A stretch of DNA of 64,000 bases from Phallus indusiatus (GCA_027605045.1 JAQFWX010000002.1:2604001-2668000), one strand, 5' to 3'; numbered from the stretch's first letter, positions 47,865 through 61,269 are shown. Notes: generated from the letters alone by a model not told the origin. Numbers and translations: made by a program.

Positions 47865-50039
47865 TCACCTTTTTTCCTTCCAGCATAATAAGCTGTTGCG
47901 AGGCGCTGATATCCCCGTCCTGAGTTCTTTTTTCATAGAGTTATAATCAATAAAATGGTTGGACAAAGTCCAGCATTGTTCTTCATCTGTATCGGTCATC
48001 TTCTTCAGTTCGACAATCATAATTGCGATGTCTCGCCCAATCTCATGTGGCTGCCAGCCAGTGTGTGAAATTATGGTCACGTAACAACAGGGTTTTACTT
48101 TATAAATAACAACAAACTGGCCTAATATTGTTAACATTGTTCATTGATCAATCCCAGAAAAACACGTATCCGCCAATAAAGAACAAAGCAATAACATCTC
48201 CCTTTTCCTAACAGAGTCTTCTTCCTTGTCCGTCCAAGCTCTCAAAATATCAAGGCAGAGTTGAATACTCCTACGTTGGTATGGAAATATTTTTCTGAAA
48301 ATGCCTGGAGAGCAGCAAAGAACGGCTCCAATGGAGTCAATTAGTATGTGGCGGAATTGACGCCTCAGTGATCTAGGAGGCTTAACACTGTTTCGCAATC
48401 TCGTTGAATACAAATAATGCCAAGCCAAGCCAAAAAAAGAGCTTACAGAACTATTCTCATGAGCTTGACAACAAGGTCCAGATCAATCATTAGTCCTGGT
48501 ACTTGAAGAAACATGTCATTGATGGCATGGAGAGTTTTGTACATTCGAAGCCAAAGCAGGTCATGATCTTCCTCATTCTTTGCAATAACCTCTTGTGCCG
48601 TTTCAAGTGCTTCAAGAAGTCCTGGAATACCGAATCTCCCGTCTTGAATTTCTAAAAACCGGAAGTCGGCTGACATACACAAAGCAAAGGCTGCCACCTC
48701 GTATGGACGATTAAGGAGCAGAATCTTTTCTCTGAGCGTCATTGAATGATATGTGAAAAAAAAAATCAGGAGGGTTTTTATACCACTCACGTATTCCGCC
48801 TAAGCGCCATGAGATTCATAAGGATATCGTAGATCTTTGTAGGAACCTGAATTTGAGGGTTCGTCATGATGTGCAGTACAATTCTAAATAGCTTAATGTC
48901 CGTTGTCTCTGGCCGTATCAAGCGTGATCGTGCAGCGAACGAAGTAAACAGTTTATAGGTATACGCCGCGATGGTGAAATGTATTGCAGTTTCATAGTTA
49001 GATAAAGGTATCTCGCCCTCTATTTCATTCAAAATACCCGGTCCAGGATGAGAACGGATTAAGACCTCATTCAATTCACTAAAAGCAGGTGGGTACAAGG
49101 TCCGGAATTAAAATAAGATACGCAGTACGTACCCGACAGCGCCAACCATAATGTCAATCATACAAGCTGATGATTGAAGTTCTTCAATGCTTTCTATCGA
49201 ATTAGAAACATAGCCTCGAAAACGAGCGAGAAGATCGGAATTTGCCCTAACTGCAAACTCCCATGCCCTTCGCTGAAAAGCGCTTGGAACTTACACCAAC
49301 ATGAACAAACCGATACCTGAAAGTCATCTGTATAAGAGCTCACCTTGGCCATTTGTGGGTATTTTCAGACGTGTACGCTGCTCCAAATCTGGCTCGGAAT
49401 GCCATAGATCGTTCCAATTGCTCAGTTCTTTCTCCCATTTGGGGAGGACGGAAGACATTGCGTCTGGTGCTAGGCCAATTAGGATTCGTTCCATTCCATT
49501 ATTAAGCCAGGACATTCCTTTCGAGGTTTTATTTTGGGGTCGAGGCCTTGACGGGAGCAAACTGCTCCCGTCTCCAAATCGGCTCGCTGAAGATATCGAT
49601 GGGGTATAAGGAAGACTCCTGGTGACTGTGCGAGCTGAAACTGAGGCTGCGGAGGCGGAGGATGGGGCCTGCGGGAGGATACTTGCGGGGGGATTTCGAA
49701 CAGTCGCTTCTCCCCGTTGCTATTTAAATTGTTAAAGACTGTAACAAACAGCTTTTTCAGACGCTAATTGCTTACAATCGCATCCCCCCACAATTCTAAT
49801 TCTTGGACTCCAAGTTCATGATGATGACCATTTGGACCGATAATGCAAATATAATGAACTGGAACTTCGCAACGCCAGATCTCCTCGATTTTGCTATTAA
49901 TATAGTCTCTTTGGCTTGCCTAAAATATGGTTATAGATAAGAAAAAGCTAATCCATCCATATGTTTGACTTACGGTATTTGGTCTTTCGCCACCGATCGC
50001 GCCTGGAGTATTGGACGAAGAACCGGCCACCCCGCTCAT
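47865..50039 (-). CDS. Uncharacterised multi-exon helical protein
   Basis: Exons 50039-49974, 49919-49776, 49719-49344, 49250-49133, 49078-48791 and 48731-48447 join in frame, with further exons within ~48390-48140 and 48080-47865; the last junction is unresolved. The product would be roughly 500-560 residues. The N terminus MSGVAGSSSNTPGAIGGERP leads to EEIWRCEVPVHYICIIGPNG, then a Ser/Pro linker. Alternating hydrophobic helices follow, reminiscent of ARM-like repeats (YDILMNLMALRR; RMYKTLHAINDMFLQVPGLM). No catalytic motif is visible. Similar helical N termini precede MYND fingers in agaricomycete proteins, and a MYND gene lies directly downstream. A mutated inverted duplicate of this gene sits at 40590-41378. 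Confidence 0.65.
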
Positions 50040-50940
50040 CGCTGCGTCTGTAAAGGAGCTGAACTAAGTAGAGTTGACGAACAGAGGCATGTTCTCGGTT
50101 TTTTTTGCCTTTGAGGCACACGGCCGTAGCATCCACAAGGTAATGCCGAAGGCTAGTGTTTGATTATCAACAATTATCAACGCTGCAGCCACAAGACGCG
50201 GCCGGAGTATTGGCTGCGACTGGCAGGCGCGTGAAGTTTTTTTTTTCCAAAGAATTTTGAAAGTTATTTGTTCGGAATGTTCCATGATTCTCCTAAGTAG
50301 CTTATATTTTATTCCGCACGCCACGCGCAATCCTCGGAGCGCGTCATAGAAAAAATATCATTAGCGAGCAGAAGAAAGGTACGAGGCACTGTTTTGGCAC
50401 ATCTTGGTAACAAACAAAGAAAAGGCGCCTACTCTATACCGCCGGGCCTTTTTTCGTGTTTCCTGCAAATGCACTACTTACAAACCCTAAACCCTATTCT
50501 CGAGGGTTTATCGATTATCAACTAGTTATTCGAGATAAAATTACGATACAGTGATCACAGCATCCATCACAGCATCTTGGTGGCTCCTCGTATGTCCTAG
50601 CAATCAACAACCCAGTTTTGCAAGTTCTAGGCGTTAAAAGGCTTTACAGAAGTCCAAAAGCTTCAATGACCACAATGCAAACTAAATTACCCATACATAA
50701 TCAAGTGAGCATTTCTGAAAATCTAAATGACATCCTGTTAGACTGACACCCACATCACGATCAAACGTTAACTATGCAGCACATTTATCAAAATTTGCAC
50801 GAAATCCCCACAACAAACGCCGGTTATTCATAGGGAGCTCGGTCCCGAGATCCTTCCTTCCAAGTCCGAGTCGTGACTCTGCGAATGAGGTTCATTAAAT
50901 CGTCTTATCCACTGTGTCGACGTTTCCAGATCGTTACAAT
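50040..50940. other. Divergent promoter region
   Basis: This lies between the 5' ends of the helical gene (-) and the ABC-F gene (+). It contains two adjacent CCCTAA units at 50482-50496. No gene was recognised. Confidence 0.55.
50482..50496 (+). promoter_or_regulatory. Telomere-like AAACCCTAAACCCTA box
   Basis: Two CCCTAA units occur in tandem about 450 bp upstream of the ABC-F start. TTAGGG is the usual basidiomycete telomere unit. Short interstitial copies can also be promoter elements (telo-boxes) of translation genes, as known in plants. Either reading is inference. Confidence 0.35.
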
Positions 50941-53219
50941 ATGCCACCTCAGAAACATACTTCAATACACGCTACCTCTCGACAAACGCGATTCCACATC
51001 GTGGAGAATGCCAATTCCAAAGAGATAGACCTTCACACAGTCAACATTTCAATCGGCAAAACGGAAATTTTATCAGATGCACACTTGAAATTAGCCAGCG
51101 GGGTTCATTACGTTCTCGTCGGACGGAACGGTGTAGGCAAATCCACCTTGTTAAGGTCTTTATACGACAAAACGATTCCTGGCCTATCGAAAGATCTTCG
51201 AATATTACTTTTGCAACAAAGTTATGGCGCCGAACACCATATTACTGACGAAGAAGACGCTAAACTTAGCGTATTACAGTGTGTTGTCAAGAGCGATAAA
51301 GACTTGGCTGAGGCTCTCCGTAAATCTGCTAGTAAGCTTGTAATACTCTAGGTTTTTTTTCGAAGGAGACTTCTGACCCAAATTTAAAGTGTTAAGAGAG
51401 GTTTTGGAAAATCAAACCAATTCGGTGGCTATTTCAAAAGTTGTTAAGTTGTTAAAGCATGAGACGCGGCTAGCTGAGCTGGAGGAAGCCATAAAAATGG
51501 CTATGCTACGGAGCGGGGCCCGGGGACTGAAAGCCCGTAAGGAATTGAGAGCACTGGAAGAAGAGGTAGAGGTAGAGAAATCCAAGTAGCCCTGATTTAT
51601 CTATCTTGCGTATCTTTATTAACCGAACGAAACCTCTAAGGCTCTCAGTGCACGAATACGATAGTATCTCTGAAACTGAAACGGATGAAGCCATCAACAT
51701 GCTAACCGAACTTGACCTGGCTCTAGAAAACGTGTGTTTCTCAAATGTTTTCAGCAAATTTGTCAAAAAAGCAAGCTGACTTTTTCACTCTTACAAGATG
51801 TCCGCAAGCACAGCCGAAGCACGAGCTGAGGCATTGCTAGTCGGCTTGGGCTTTTCCAAAGATTTCATTAAAAAACCGATGTCGGACTTGTCGGGTGGTT
51901 GGCGTACACGAACAATATTAGCATCACTACTATTTCAGCCTTCTGACGTCCTCCTGCTCGATGAACCGACCAACTTTTTGGACATGGCTTCTCTCCTGTG
52001 GCTCGAAAACCACATCAAAGAACGTGATACAACCATTGTTCTCGTATCCCACGATCGCGCCTTCGTCGACGCGGTAGCTCACGAAATCATAATCTTACGG
52101 GATAAAAAACTGGAACGATTTCGCGGAAATTTAAGTGCTTACGAACAGGTTCGCAAGGAAAACAAGCAACGGCTTACAAAAATGAAGGAAGCGCAAGATA
52201 AACAGGTCGCTCATATGGAAGAGACAATTGCCGGGAACATTCGTGCTGCGAAAGCGGCGGGGGATGATAAGAAACTTAAACAAGCCGCGTCACGCCAGAA
52301 GAAACTCGACGAGCGTATGGGGTATCAAGTTGGTATTCGCGGAGGAAAGTTCAAGCTTAATCGGGATTTTCCTATCTACCATACGAATATGCGGGCGGAT
52401 ATCGAGATCCCCATGGACGATCTTGAGGCCAGACTGGCTCTGATAAAAATATCACCACTATCTGATTTGTATTTCCCCGGTCCGCTGTTATCCTGCGAAG
52501 CTTTATCTATTGGATATCATTTGTCGAACACCATTTTGGAGAACATCAACTTAACTATACATATGAAAGACAGAATCGCCTTAGTCGGTCTTAATGGCGC
52601 TGGGAAATCTTCCTTGGTAGCTGCATTAGTTAACCAGGTAAGCTTCAGCGGCCGGATTAAAGGATCCGTCAGTCAGCATCCACGAGGTCGCATAGGCTAT
52701 TTCTCTCAGGAAGCGGTAGACTTGTTGCCTACCGCCCCAACAGCATTACAATACATGGCGGGTCATTCAGAATCTCTTAGTCACGCACAGGATCAAGAAC
52801 TCCGAGGAATTCTGTCGTCTTTTGGACTTTCAGGCCGGGTTGTCTCAGATGTCCCCCTTTCCCTTCTTTCGGGGGGTCAGAAAGTTCGTGTCGTCCTAGC
52901 AAAAGTTCTTACTCCCCCACCCCATCTCCTTGTGCTTGATGAAGTAACGACGCATCTGGATGCGGATAGTATCGTTGCGTTAGCAGATGAGTTACGTTAT
53001 TACCCAGGTGCTGTTTTGGTTGTTAGCCACGATAGGTGGTTCATCAAACGGGTTGTAGAGGAAGAAGAGGAGGGAAGTGAAGGCGGGGGTGATGACAGTG
53101 GGTACGGCGAAGGCGTCAGGAGAGTATATATGGTAGGTGGTGGGCGAATCGAGTTGTTGAGTGGGGTTGACCAGTTTGAGAAAAAGATAAGGAAAAAAAA
53201 TCATAATTCAATTAGATGA
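50941..53219 (+). CDS. ABC-F family ATPase (two ABC domains, no membrane segment)
   Basis: Four exons (50941-51331, 51390-51585, 51641-51731, 51798-53219) give 699 residues. ABC1 has Walker A GRNGVGKST (residues 61-69), signature LSGGW, Walker B LLLDEPTNFLD and H-loop VSHDR. The inter-domain linker is charged and coiled (RKENKQRLTKMKEAQDKQ). ABC2 has GLNGAGKSS, signature LSGGQ, Walker B LLVLDEVTTHLD and VVSHDR. The lack of transmembrane helices and the paired domains define ABC-F proteins, which act on ribosomes (translation or assembly: GCN20, ARB1, New1 types). Which subgroup this belongs to cannot be fixed by eye. The second Walker B loop reads DEVTT where most members have DEPTN. The start ATG follows an upstream in-frame GTG. 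Confidence 0.92.
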
Positions 53220-54929
53220 GAATTTGCCGCGGTTAGCTGTTGCCGTCGTTTATGCAAATGTGCTGTGAATATGTCAATTGTATGCTTCCTTTTAAAGACT
53301 CGCAATTTATCAGCGTTATTGAAATAGTTTTCAACTAGTCTGTTACAATTTCAGAAGACAAGTATGCCCAGCGTCAGGCGTCGGTCATTGAAGCAAACAT
53401 TTAAGGACTATATGAGTCCGAGTCACCACGGTTCCTGTCAAATAGGAATTGATCCAGCGTTGTCTCTGTATACGCCGCGTCCATTCAATTGGTCAGACCG
53501 TCAACTGAGATTTTCTTTCAACTGCCCGCCGGTGGAGATAAGACTGGACCCACAAAAATTTACATTTGTTATCCAATGGCAATCGAAAGTAAATTTGGTC
53601 ACAGTTTCTTCCATTATTGCATCTAATTTACTGCGACATTTGATAGGACTCAGCCATAATGTTGCCACTGTTCAATTAGGATAATTGCTTCGTAATCAAC
53701 CTGTAAACACACTACTCTGACAGTGATTATCCCACCAATCAGACTCGCCGGCAAAGAGTTTACAGACAAAGAACTCAAGAGGAGGGTAACTATGCCGAAT
53801 GATGGTTACAGTGGTATGTGACGTTTATATATTCTTTACTGATGAATTAGATTGAGCTTGGAATTGTAAGTGTACTACCTGCTAAGGACCAGAGAAATGG
53901 AGGGAAGAGGAATTGCTGACCAGTGATATGGACCACGACAAAAAGGGTGCTTGAACATATGTACTATGCGAAGAGCCGCTCTAGTTGTCAACTAGTATAC
54001 CAGGGTTGACGTCTTCTTTGAACGCCCTAGATGTCAACTAGAATCCTTGATTTGAAGGACTAGCATATTAATAGGAAACTCATTGCTGGGGTCGCAACCC
54101 GTATTGGACTGTTTAATGGCGTTGTAATGGGCCCAGGGGTGCGGTGGTTTCTCGTGCCGTTGGGAGCCATATGTTTGAGGGACGGACTGGTGTATTCGGA
54201 TTTGAAGGGTGAGTTATGTATCTCTGCAGGTTTGGATGATCATTCCATGTATAAACAAGTAACCTAGAGCTTCTGCGCCCAACCAACATGACTACGCCTT
54301 CGCGGGCAACTCGGAATACAGGGCACACTTTCGCATTTAAGGTTCCTCCGGTCCTCGCTGTGAGCGAGTGGAGACGCCAAGTCGACTGTCAATAGTTGTG
54401 CCCTGACAGGGACGGAATGATATGCGTGGGGTTTATAGTGTCCATTTCATTTTAATCATCATATGTACTCTATAATAGATGAATACATACATAATTAATT
54501 CAGCTTTTGTAACATTCTGTAATCGCCAGGGACGATGGTTTGATGATAAATTGAAGTAACCTAATGCTGTGGTGGAGAGATCTCTTAATGCGAGGACTAA
54601 TCCTGACTTCGTGATTTTACAAATGAAGATCAGTTTAATTTTGTAAAAACGCTATTCAGGCTACAGACGAGGGATAATACCGCATGGGCTCCAAATGGAC
54701 TGACTAAGCCCCCCCGTCACAGGCGCCGAAAGGCACCGGGGATGCTAAGCCGACAGGTAAGTGTACATTGTCCGGTTCATTTCAACCACGCTAACAGTTT
54801 CAGAACCCCTCAAGTCCTTTGGAATTATTGTGGCCAAATCTTGTTTTGCAAATTCTCACCTCCTGATCCTGTTCCGTCACTGTCTCATATTCCCCTCCAT
54901 TGGACTCCGGATTAGATCATTTCAGGGAT
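53220..54929. other. 1.7 kb intergenic region
   Basis: One isolated plus-strand frame with an ATG (53364-53684, 106 codons) has no recognisable domain and no flanking exons. Nothing else is supported. Confidence 0.5.
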
Positions 54930-57900
54930 ATGTCTATGGATACTAATCGTAATCATCGTGGTGCTCATACTTCCCATGCTTCAAATCTGATGGATTTACC
55001 TTTGTCGACGTCAAGTTTTCAATCTGCACAATCTCAACATCTATCTTCCATTCTTCCTTCCTCTTCTCTTCCTCACTCCAATTTGCAGCAGCAAACAATC
55101 GTCGCTTCGTCAAGTGATACCCAGCCTTACTTCGCTACTGCAGCTCCTACCACCACCACCACCACCACCACCGCTACTACGGCAAATACACACATGATTG
55201 GAACTTCTACAGCGTTCTATGACGATGCTCTTCATGGTCCAGCGGTCGTAATGACCCACGAAACTGAACAAGATCACGAAATGTACCTGGCCTCCTTTCA
55301 ATCACAGCCTCAGCCCAGCTACGGCTATCCCCTCGCGTACCCTGACTCTCATACCCAACCCGGTGCGCACACTCATACCCAACATTCTCATTCACAGCCG
55401 CCACCTCAATATCTTCCCACTCCGAGCGTATCCCCCACATCCACTTCACCACCCATCATTCCTCCTTCATCGAGGCCGAGTTATCCTCAATCGGATATCA
55501 AACAGAGCGGCCAAAACTATCCCATGTCCGGCACCATCAACATGGGCGCGGGAGCTCATCGAGAATCCTCGACTACTGCTGGAACTCAGAATTCTAAGAA
55601 ATCGAAGGGTGCCTCCGCCAATCATCCCTCGTCCACGGCGGCTATCTCTTCCAATTCCAATACCATGACCACAGCTAAACCATCTCCCTCCTCGTCGCGG
55701 AAACGAGCTCGAAAGTCGATCGACAAGCCTCCTTCACCTACCCAAGCTTCCGGTCGAACTCAGAGCGGTCAAAATGATTCACAAGCAGCGCTTCAACTAC
55801 AGGACGATTCAGACGATGAGGATCAAGAAGACAGAAACCAGCCAACTCAAAGATTGTAAGCTGAATCAAATCTATTCTATCTCGCAACCTATAATACGCT
55901 TTCTAATACTTGTTCAGACCCGGCGCTTGCAGGTACTGCAAAAAATTGAAAATGAAATGCGAATTTCTATCGCCTGATGCTGCAAGCTGTAAGCGCTGCA
56001 TGCAAGGAGGACATCAATGTGTAGTCGAAGGCAGGAAGCAAAGGATTGGTCCCAAGTATGTTTTTTTTCTGTTGTGCAACATCCTTCTTACCTTTTTCAC
56101 CTTCTTAATCAGCAAACGAGAGTTCTTACTTGCTCAACTGCGCCAGAAGGAGACGATCATTGAATCTCTCCTTAGACAGATCAATAACCCCGCACATCGC
56201 ACACCTCTCACGCTTCTTGTACCAAACTTGTCCAACGTTGCGGGGAACGCTTCATCAAACCTTAACGGTCCTGCCACCGGCACACCCCAAGGTGCCAGCT
56301 CCAAATCTATTCAATCATGGATCGCGGGCACATCGGTCAAGAATGCAGGCGGACGAGGTGGTTCGGCGGCGTTCGTTCTTGACAAACGTGCCGACGGAAC
56401 TGGCGTCGACCTGGATGAAGAGGAGGTCGATGATTCAACTGCGGCAAGACGACGACTTGACGATGATCCCGATGGCGATGAAGGTGACGAAGATGACGAA
56501 GGTGATGAAGGTGTCGATCCCACTGGTAATGGAAAAAAGGTCAAACTACACTATTTGCCGGAGGAAGCCGCACCGCTGGGTCTTATCGCCGATCTCAGCT
56601 TGGAAAACCATACACCAAAGAAGAAGGAGAAAGAAAAGGACAAGGACGGTAGTGTCGGTGCTAAAGAAGACGGTCCAGTAGTACAACATCAATCAGAGTC
56701 TCGTATGCAAACTGTTGTTAGCTCTAACATGGTCGGTGTCAGCGATGCAGTCACAGGAGCCGATGCCTCAAATGTTCCTTCTGCCTTGGGCAATGCTTCT
56801 GGTGGCCCTATCGATGGTACTGTCAATGCTCAAGCTACCGTTAATGCATCTGCTACTGGTGCTGGTAACAACGCCACCAACAACAACGCGGGTGAAGAAG
56901 AAAATGAAAACAACGTCGGCGTTGCTAATAAAAGCTATTTCCACCCAGGCCCCGCCACTGACCTCGGTCTTCGTCGAGTTATGATCGAGCGCACTATGCC
57001 ACCGGATATTCTGGTTCATGGTTTAGTTACTCCTGAAGACGTTGAGGAACTGTTCAAGATGTATGTTGTTGTCTTTTCTGATTTCGCCCTTGACTCAACT
57101 GTTCTGCTCTAGTTTCTATGAAAGAATCAATGTAAGTTGCCTAGCTGAGGAGATCCTCTTCGTCGTTGTTGATCTTTTTCTGATGTAGGTCTTCTTGTCA
57201 ATCCTCGATCCCGCAATCCATACCCCTGCAAGAACGTTCGCAAGATGTCCGTTTTTGTTCACAGTGGGTATGTAGGAATGACATTGACTAATCTTCATCC
57301 ATTGATTGTGCTGTTTTTAGTCTGTGCTATATCATCTAGATACTATGTACCTAAAGCATCGATATACAAATACGCAATGCATTTTGCCAAGAGTGCGGCC
57401 GCATCCAGTCTGATTGATGGCTGGAAGAGCGTCGAACTGTGCCAGGTACATCCCATACCCCAACCTCTTCCGATCTTTTTTGGCTTATGACGTTTCTACC
57501 TCAGGCATATCTATTAATGAGTGTATATGCCGTCCCAGCACGAAGATGGGAAGAGGATCGATCATGGCTGTACCTCGGTTTGGCGATCCGTATCGCAACA
57601 GATCTCAACTTGCATCAGCCTTCTTCAGCTGCTGTTACCGCCGCAGCTGCCAATACCAATGCGAATTCCGCAAGTGGTAATGCCAATGGAAGTCCCATTG
57701 CGAATGCATCATCATCATCAGGAGGAAGAGGAAGACTGCATAATCAGAACCATTATCCTCCCCACCCCGGAAGCACCGCATCTGCTCAAAGCACAATGTC
57801 CGCATCATCACCGTCTCCATCGGCGTCGATGACTCCACCTGGTGCTCCGACATCACCATCACTGAACATTAGCACCAGCGCAACATCGAAGTCGTCTGAA

Positions 57901-60692
57901 AAGCAAGAAAAACATGAGCGAGAACTTCTCAATCGTACAAGAACGTGGTTGATTTGCTTCAACCTCGATCGATCTATCAGCACACAGCTAGGTTCGTGGT
58001 CAGACACCTTTCGTGTGGGTTATTTAACAATAACTGTCTGGGTCTTTTTTCAGGTAAACCCTCAACCATAAAAGAAGATTTCATCATACGCAATGCTAGC
58101 GAATGGTACAAACGGAGCCCATTCAATATGCCTTATGATGTCCATCTCTGCGCTTACACCGAACTGCTGAGAATCGTGACGAGGTTCCACGACGACGTTT
58201 GGAGTGGAAGTAGACCTGTCAGCAACGCTGGTATCAAGGGCACTGTAAATGATCCATTTAACCGTTTGTCTGCTTGTTTGTGCTGATAAAGTACTTCTAG
58301 GATGTCGACTTCTATGGCATCACGATGCGATATGACGATCAGTTGCGGTTGTTCCAAGAACAGGCCGCTGCTCGTTTCGAGCGAGATTCTAAAAAGGATG
58401 GTAAGCGCAAATTGGGTTCCATTACTTTCCTTTTCTTTCCTTCGTGCTGTTTCTCCATCTCGTCGTGTCCTGTTTCACTTTACTCTGAGATGGGGACGGG
58501 TTTAAGAGACGCGCCCTTAATGTTTTTCACTCTCTTATTTATGGACGGCTGGACGGTTGGACCAGATATGTCGCCTATTTGGCACAAGGGTTCTGTGGTT
58601 AATTTGCAATCTTTGACGAACATAAATATGGAACACGCCATCTTTTTTCCTTTTTCTATTGTTTGCCCGTTTCTGTTGATGGAAGGGTCTATACACTGTC
58701 GTTTTTCGTCTCAGTTTCCCTGTCGAATTACAGCAAACATTGGCTTCACTTTTTATCTTCTTTTCTTTCCTGGCTGCTGCGTCTTCATTTTTCTTTGCCC
58801 AACGTTGTTTTGATGAACGCGCACTGATTGACGTCCGGTTTTTTCTAGACCCCGGCAGTGTTTATCGGACCGGACTACTACCATTGTGGGTGTCTCTTTT
58901 TATAGGCATGGCTTTTAATTCTTTCCATTCCTTCTTCTTCCCCATTTCATCCATCTTTAATATCCTTCTTGCTCCATTTGGCTGTCGAAGAGGGATGTGC
59001 CCGCCACCGGGTTTGGGATTTCCATGATCTCTCCGGCGATATAACGTCCGCTACGTTGATCAGTCCCAGCTGTGCAGCCTGTTCACGTAACTCGCATTGG
59101 TTGCGCTGCTTTTTTAAGCCATTGATACTCAACGTGCTTGTATTTGAAAATTGATGTCAATCGCCATCTGCAGCATTCGGCATGTGACGCTCTTGGGTCG
59201 TCAGGGACTAATGACCTGCCTTTTCTTGTTCTTTTTTCTCTCGTTTTTTGTTTAATGATAATGGTATGATGTACTTGCTGAACGTCTTTCTTTCACAGTA
59301 TGGTTAACTATTCCCGTCTGGTTATGTTCTCTTTCGGTTTCCAACAAGCAGTTGAGAGAGGGTTACAGCGCGATGATATGTTTTTCCAAAGAGTAAGTGC
59401 TTTTTTTCTTTTCGGGGCATTAACTAAACGTTACTCTCCAAGTGTTTTGAAGCTGCATGTGCAGTCATCACCACCGTTGTGGACCGATTGGCTCCAACAG
59501 GATACCTCCGATTTGCGCCTGATGGTAAGATTCAGCTTGTAGTCAACACACCCACTTGCGATTAAACTGTTTTGAAGGTCACTTTATATTCGTATCTTTC
59601 GCAGCAGCATTCCTGCTTAAGGTGCGTCAAAAGACTTCCTTTTGGTTTACCTTGTCTGATACTGTTCCTCCTCTTCAGCTTCTTCGCCCAGATTTCTCAC
59701 GGATCGTCAACCGCACTCATAAAGAACAAGTTTTAACACTCGTGCGGAAGCTAATTCGGATGCTTGGGTCTCAGGAGGTTGCCGTTGACGACAAACACAC
59801 CCCAAAACTGTACAGTCGATTCTTAGCTGGCCTTGTGTCCAGACATTCTACTAGTAGAAAGAGTGTCTCAATGGCGAAGAACGCCGGTACTGCCATTGGA
59901 AACCAGAATGGAACGTCGCAAGTACCGATGCGTGGTGGACCGATAATGCAGCAGCCAGGACCGATGCCCGCTGTGCGAAATTATCCACCTACGGAACAAA
60001 ATGAGCACAACTTTGACGTATACGGCAATCTTGTATCTGCACCGCCAATGATGCCTCAGCCAACGCACGACGCGCCATATCCGTCAATGTACGATGATCG
60101 CCTTCACCACCTTCACCAAGAACAACAAGGGACGCAGCAGCCTAACCATTCACAGCCACATTCTATCTCGCCTGGCTATTATCCTCCATCTGGAAATGTC
60201 CCCGGTTCTGGTCACGATCATCAGTACATCTCAGGAATGAACGCAGGAAATGGTGGCGTCGGGATGGAAACAGTGATACAACCGTCATCACAGTCTGGAG
60301 AGTACAATCAAGTAATAGAACACTACGATGACGACTTAGGCGGCACATTCCCGCTTCCCATATCCGAGAATGATCAGCTTGCTTCAATGCAGGCGATCAA
60401 TAACCAGGGATGGTGGGAGAATGTTATGATGCCTGGGTTCAGCCTTCCGAGTGCCCATCACTTCACCCACAATAACAATAACAGCAATGTACAGCAACCC
60501 CAGTATCAAACGCAATATAATCAAATGGAAATCGAATCTGCTCAAGTCAGCCATGGTCATAGCCACGTTCATCCGCATCATCCTCAATCTCGTTCTCAAC
60601 ATCAGCAGCAGTCTCAGTATATGGCTTCTCAAGATCGGAATATGCAGACATATTCTGATTCTGGAGAGTATACCTTCCGTTACGATAACTAA
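54930..60692 (+). CDS. Large PriB-like Zn2Cys6 transcription factor with fungal-specific TF domain
   Basis: Fourteen exons join in frame to about 1427 residues. Boundaries: 54930-55855, 55918-56055, 56113-57060, 57113-57131 (19 nt), 57189-57267, 57321-57445, 57505-57991, 58054-58244, 58301-58400, 58849-58885 (37 nt), 59299-59392, 59443-59524, 59578-59621, 59679-60692. A disordered Ser/Thr/Pro-rich N terminus precedes the zinc cluster PGACRYCKKLKMKCEF (Cys 313, 316, 323, 333, 336, 343). KREFLLAQLRQKETIIESLL (coiled coil) and an acidic tract follow. The middle homology region starts near VTPEDVEELFKIFYERIN and includes SWLYLGLAIRIATDLNLH and NYSRLVMFSFGFQQAVERGLQ. The C terminus is Gln/His/Asn-rich. 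This layout resembles PriB of Lentinula and its agaricomycete relatives, implicated in primordium formation; the assignment is from memory of the motif. Two introns beside the 37-nt exon are unusually long. Confidence 0.88.
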
Positions 60693-60744
60693 TTCGTGTG
60701 GAAAGCATTGTAAAAGATGACCACGTTGACGTTTGGACCTGTGT

Positions 60745-61050
60745 TTTAGTCTCCTTTTCTACCATCGTCTTTGTTTCTTATTTCCGATTTCATATTTTTC
60801 TGTGGATCGCGGATTATACAAAAAGAAAGGGATGTCTTGATAACCTGTATTATTATAGCTGATTCTTTCTGTCTGTTTTTTTTTGCTAATAAATTATATT
60901 TATCATGGCACTTCGTTATTATTATTATTATGCGCATGCATCATTGAAATGTTTTTGTATCTCATTCTGATTTAGATGTACGAGAATGCGCGGAGTGCCT
61001 CTGCAGCAACTTTGCTTGCTTGCACTCGCGCTCAGGACATGTAAACGGCC
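60745..61050 (+). repeat. Decayed segmental duplication, copy A
   Basis: Three blocks reappear in the same order at 62186-62670: a TTTCTACC-ATCGTCTTTGTTT block, a CTCATTCTGATTTAGATGTA block, and a TCAGGACATG block. They are separated by unrelated or expanded spacers. Copy A begins just after the stop codon of the zinc-cluster gene. Confidence 0.65.
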
Positions 61051-61269
61051 ATAGCACAATGCCGCAACGCGGCACACGCGTTCAGCTGAGCAGGAGCGCC
61101 GTCGCGGCTGCATCGTCTGTTGACCCTCTTCCTCTGCCCTGCGCGGCGGACATCTCGCGTCTCATCGATTCGCTACCTTCTCTCAAACTTTCTTTCCCAC
61201 TCGCCCACCCCAGCGTTGAATGATCACATCAACTTGTGCATGCATGCATCGTCATTATTTCGCGAGCTA

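Noticed and set aside
49251..49343. Suspected frameshift between exons 3 and 4 of the uncharacterised gene
   Set aside because: Using the acceptor at TTTGCAG (exon start 49250) restores the frame with a 93-nt intron, so no lesion is needed.
53364..53684. 106-codon plus-strand open frame with ATG
   Set aside because: No recognisable domain, no neighbouring exons and no promoter signal; kept only as a note in the intergenic entry.
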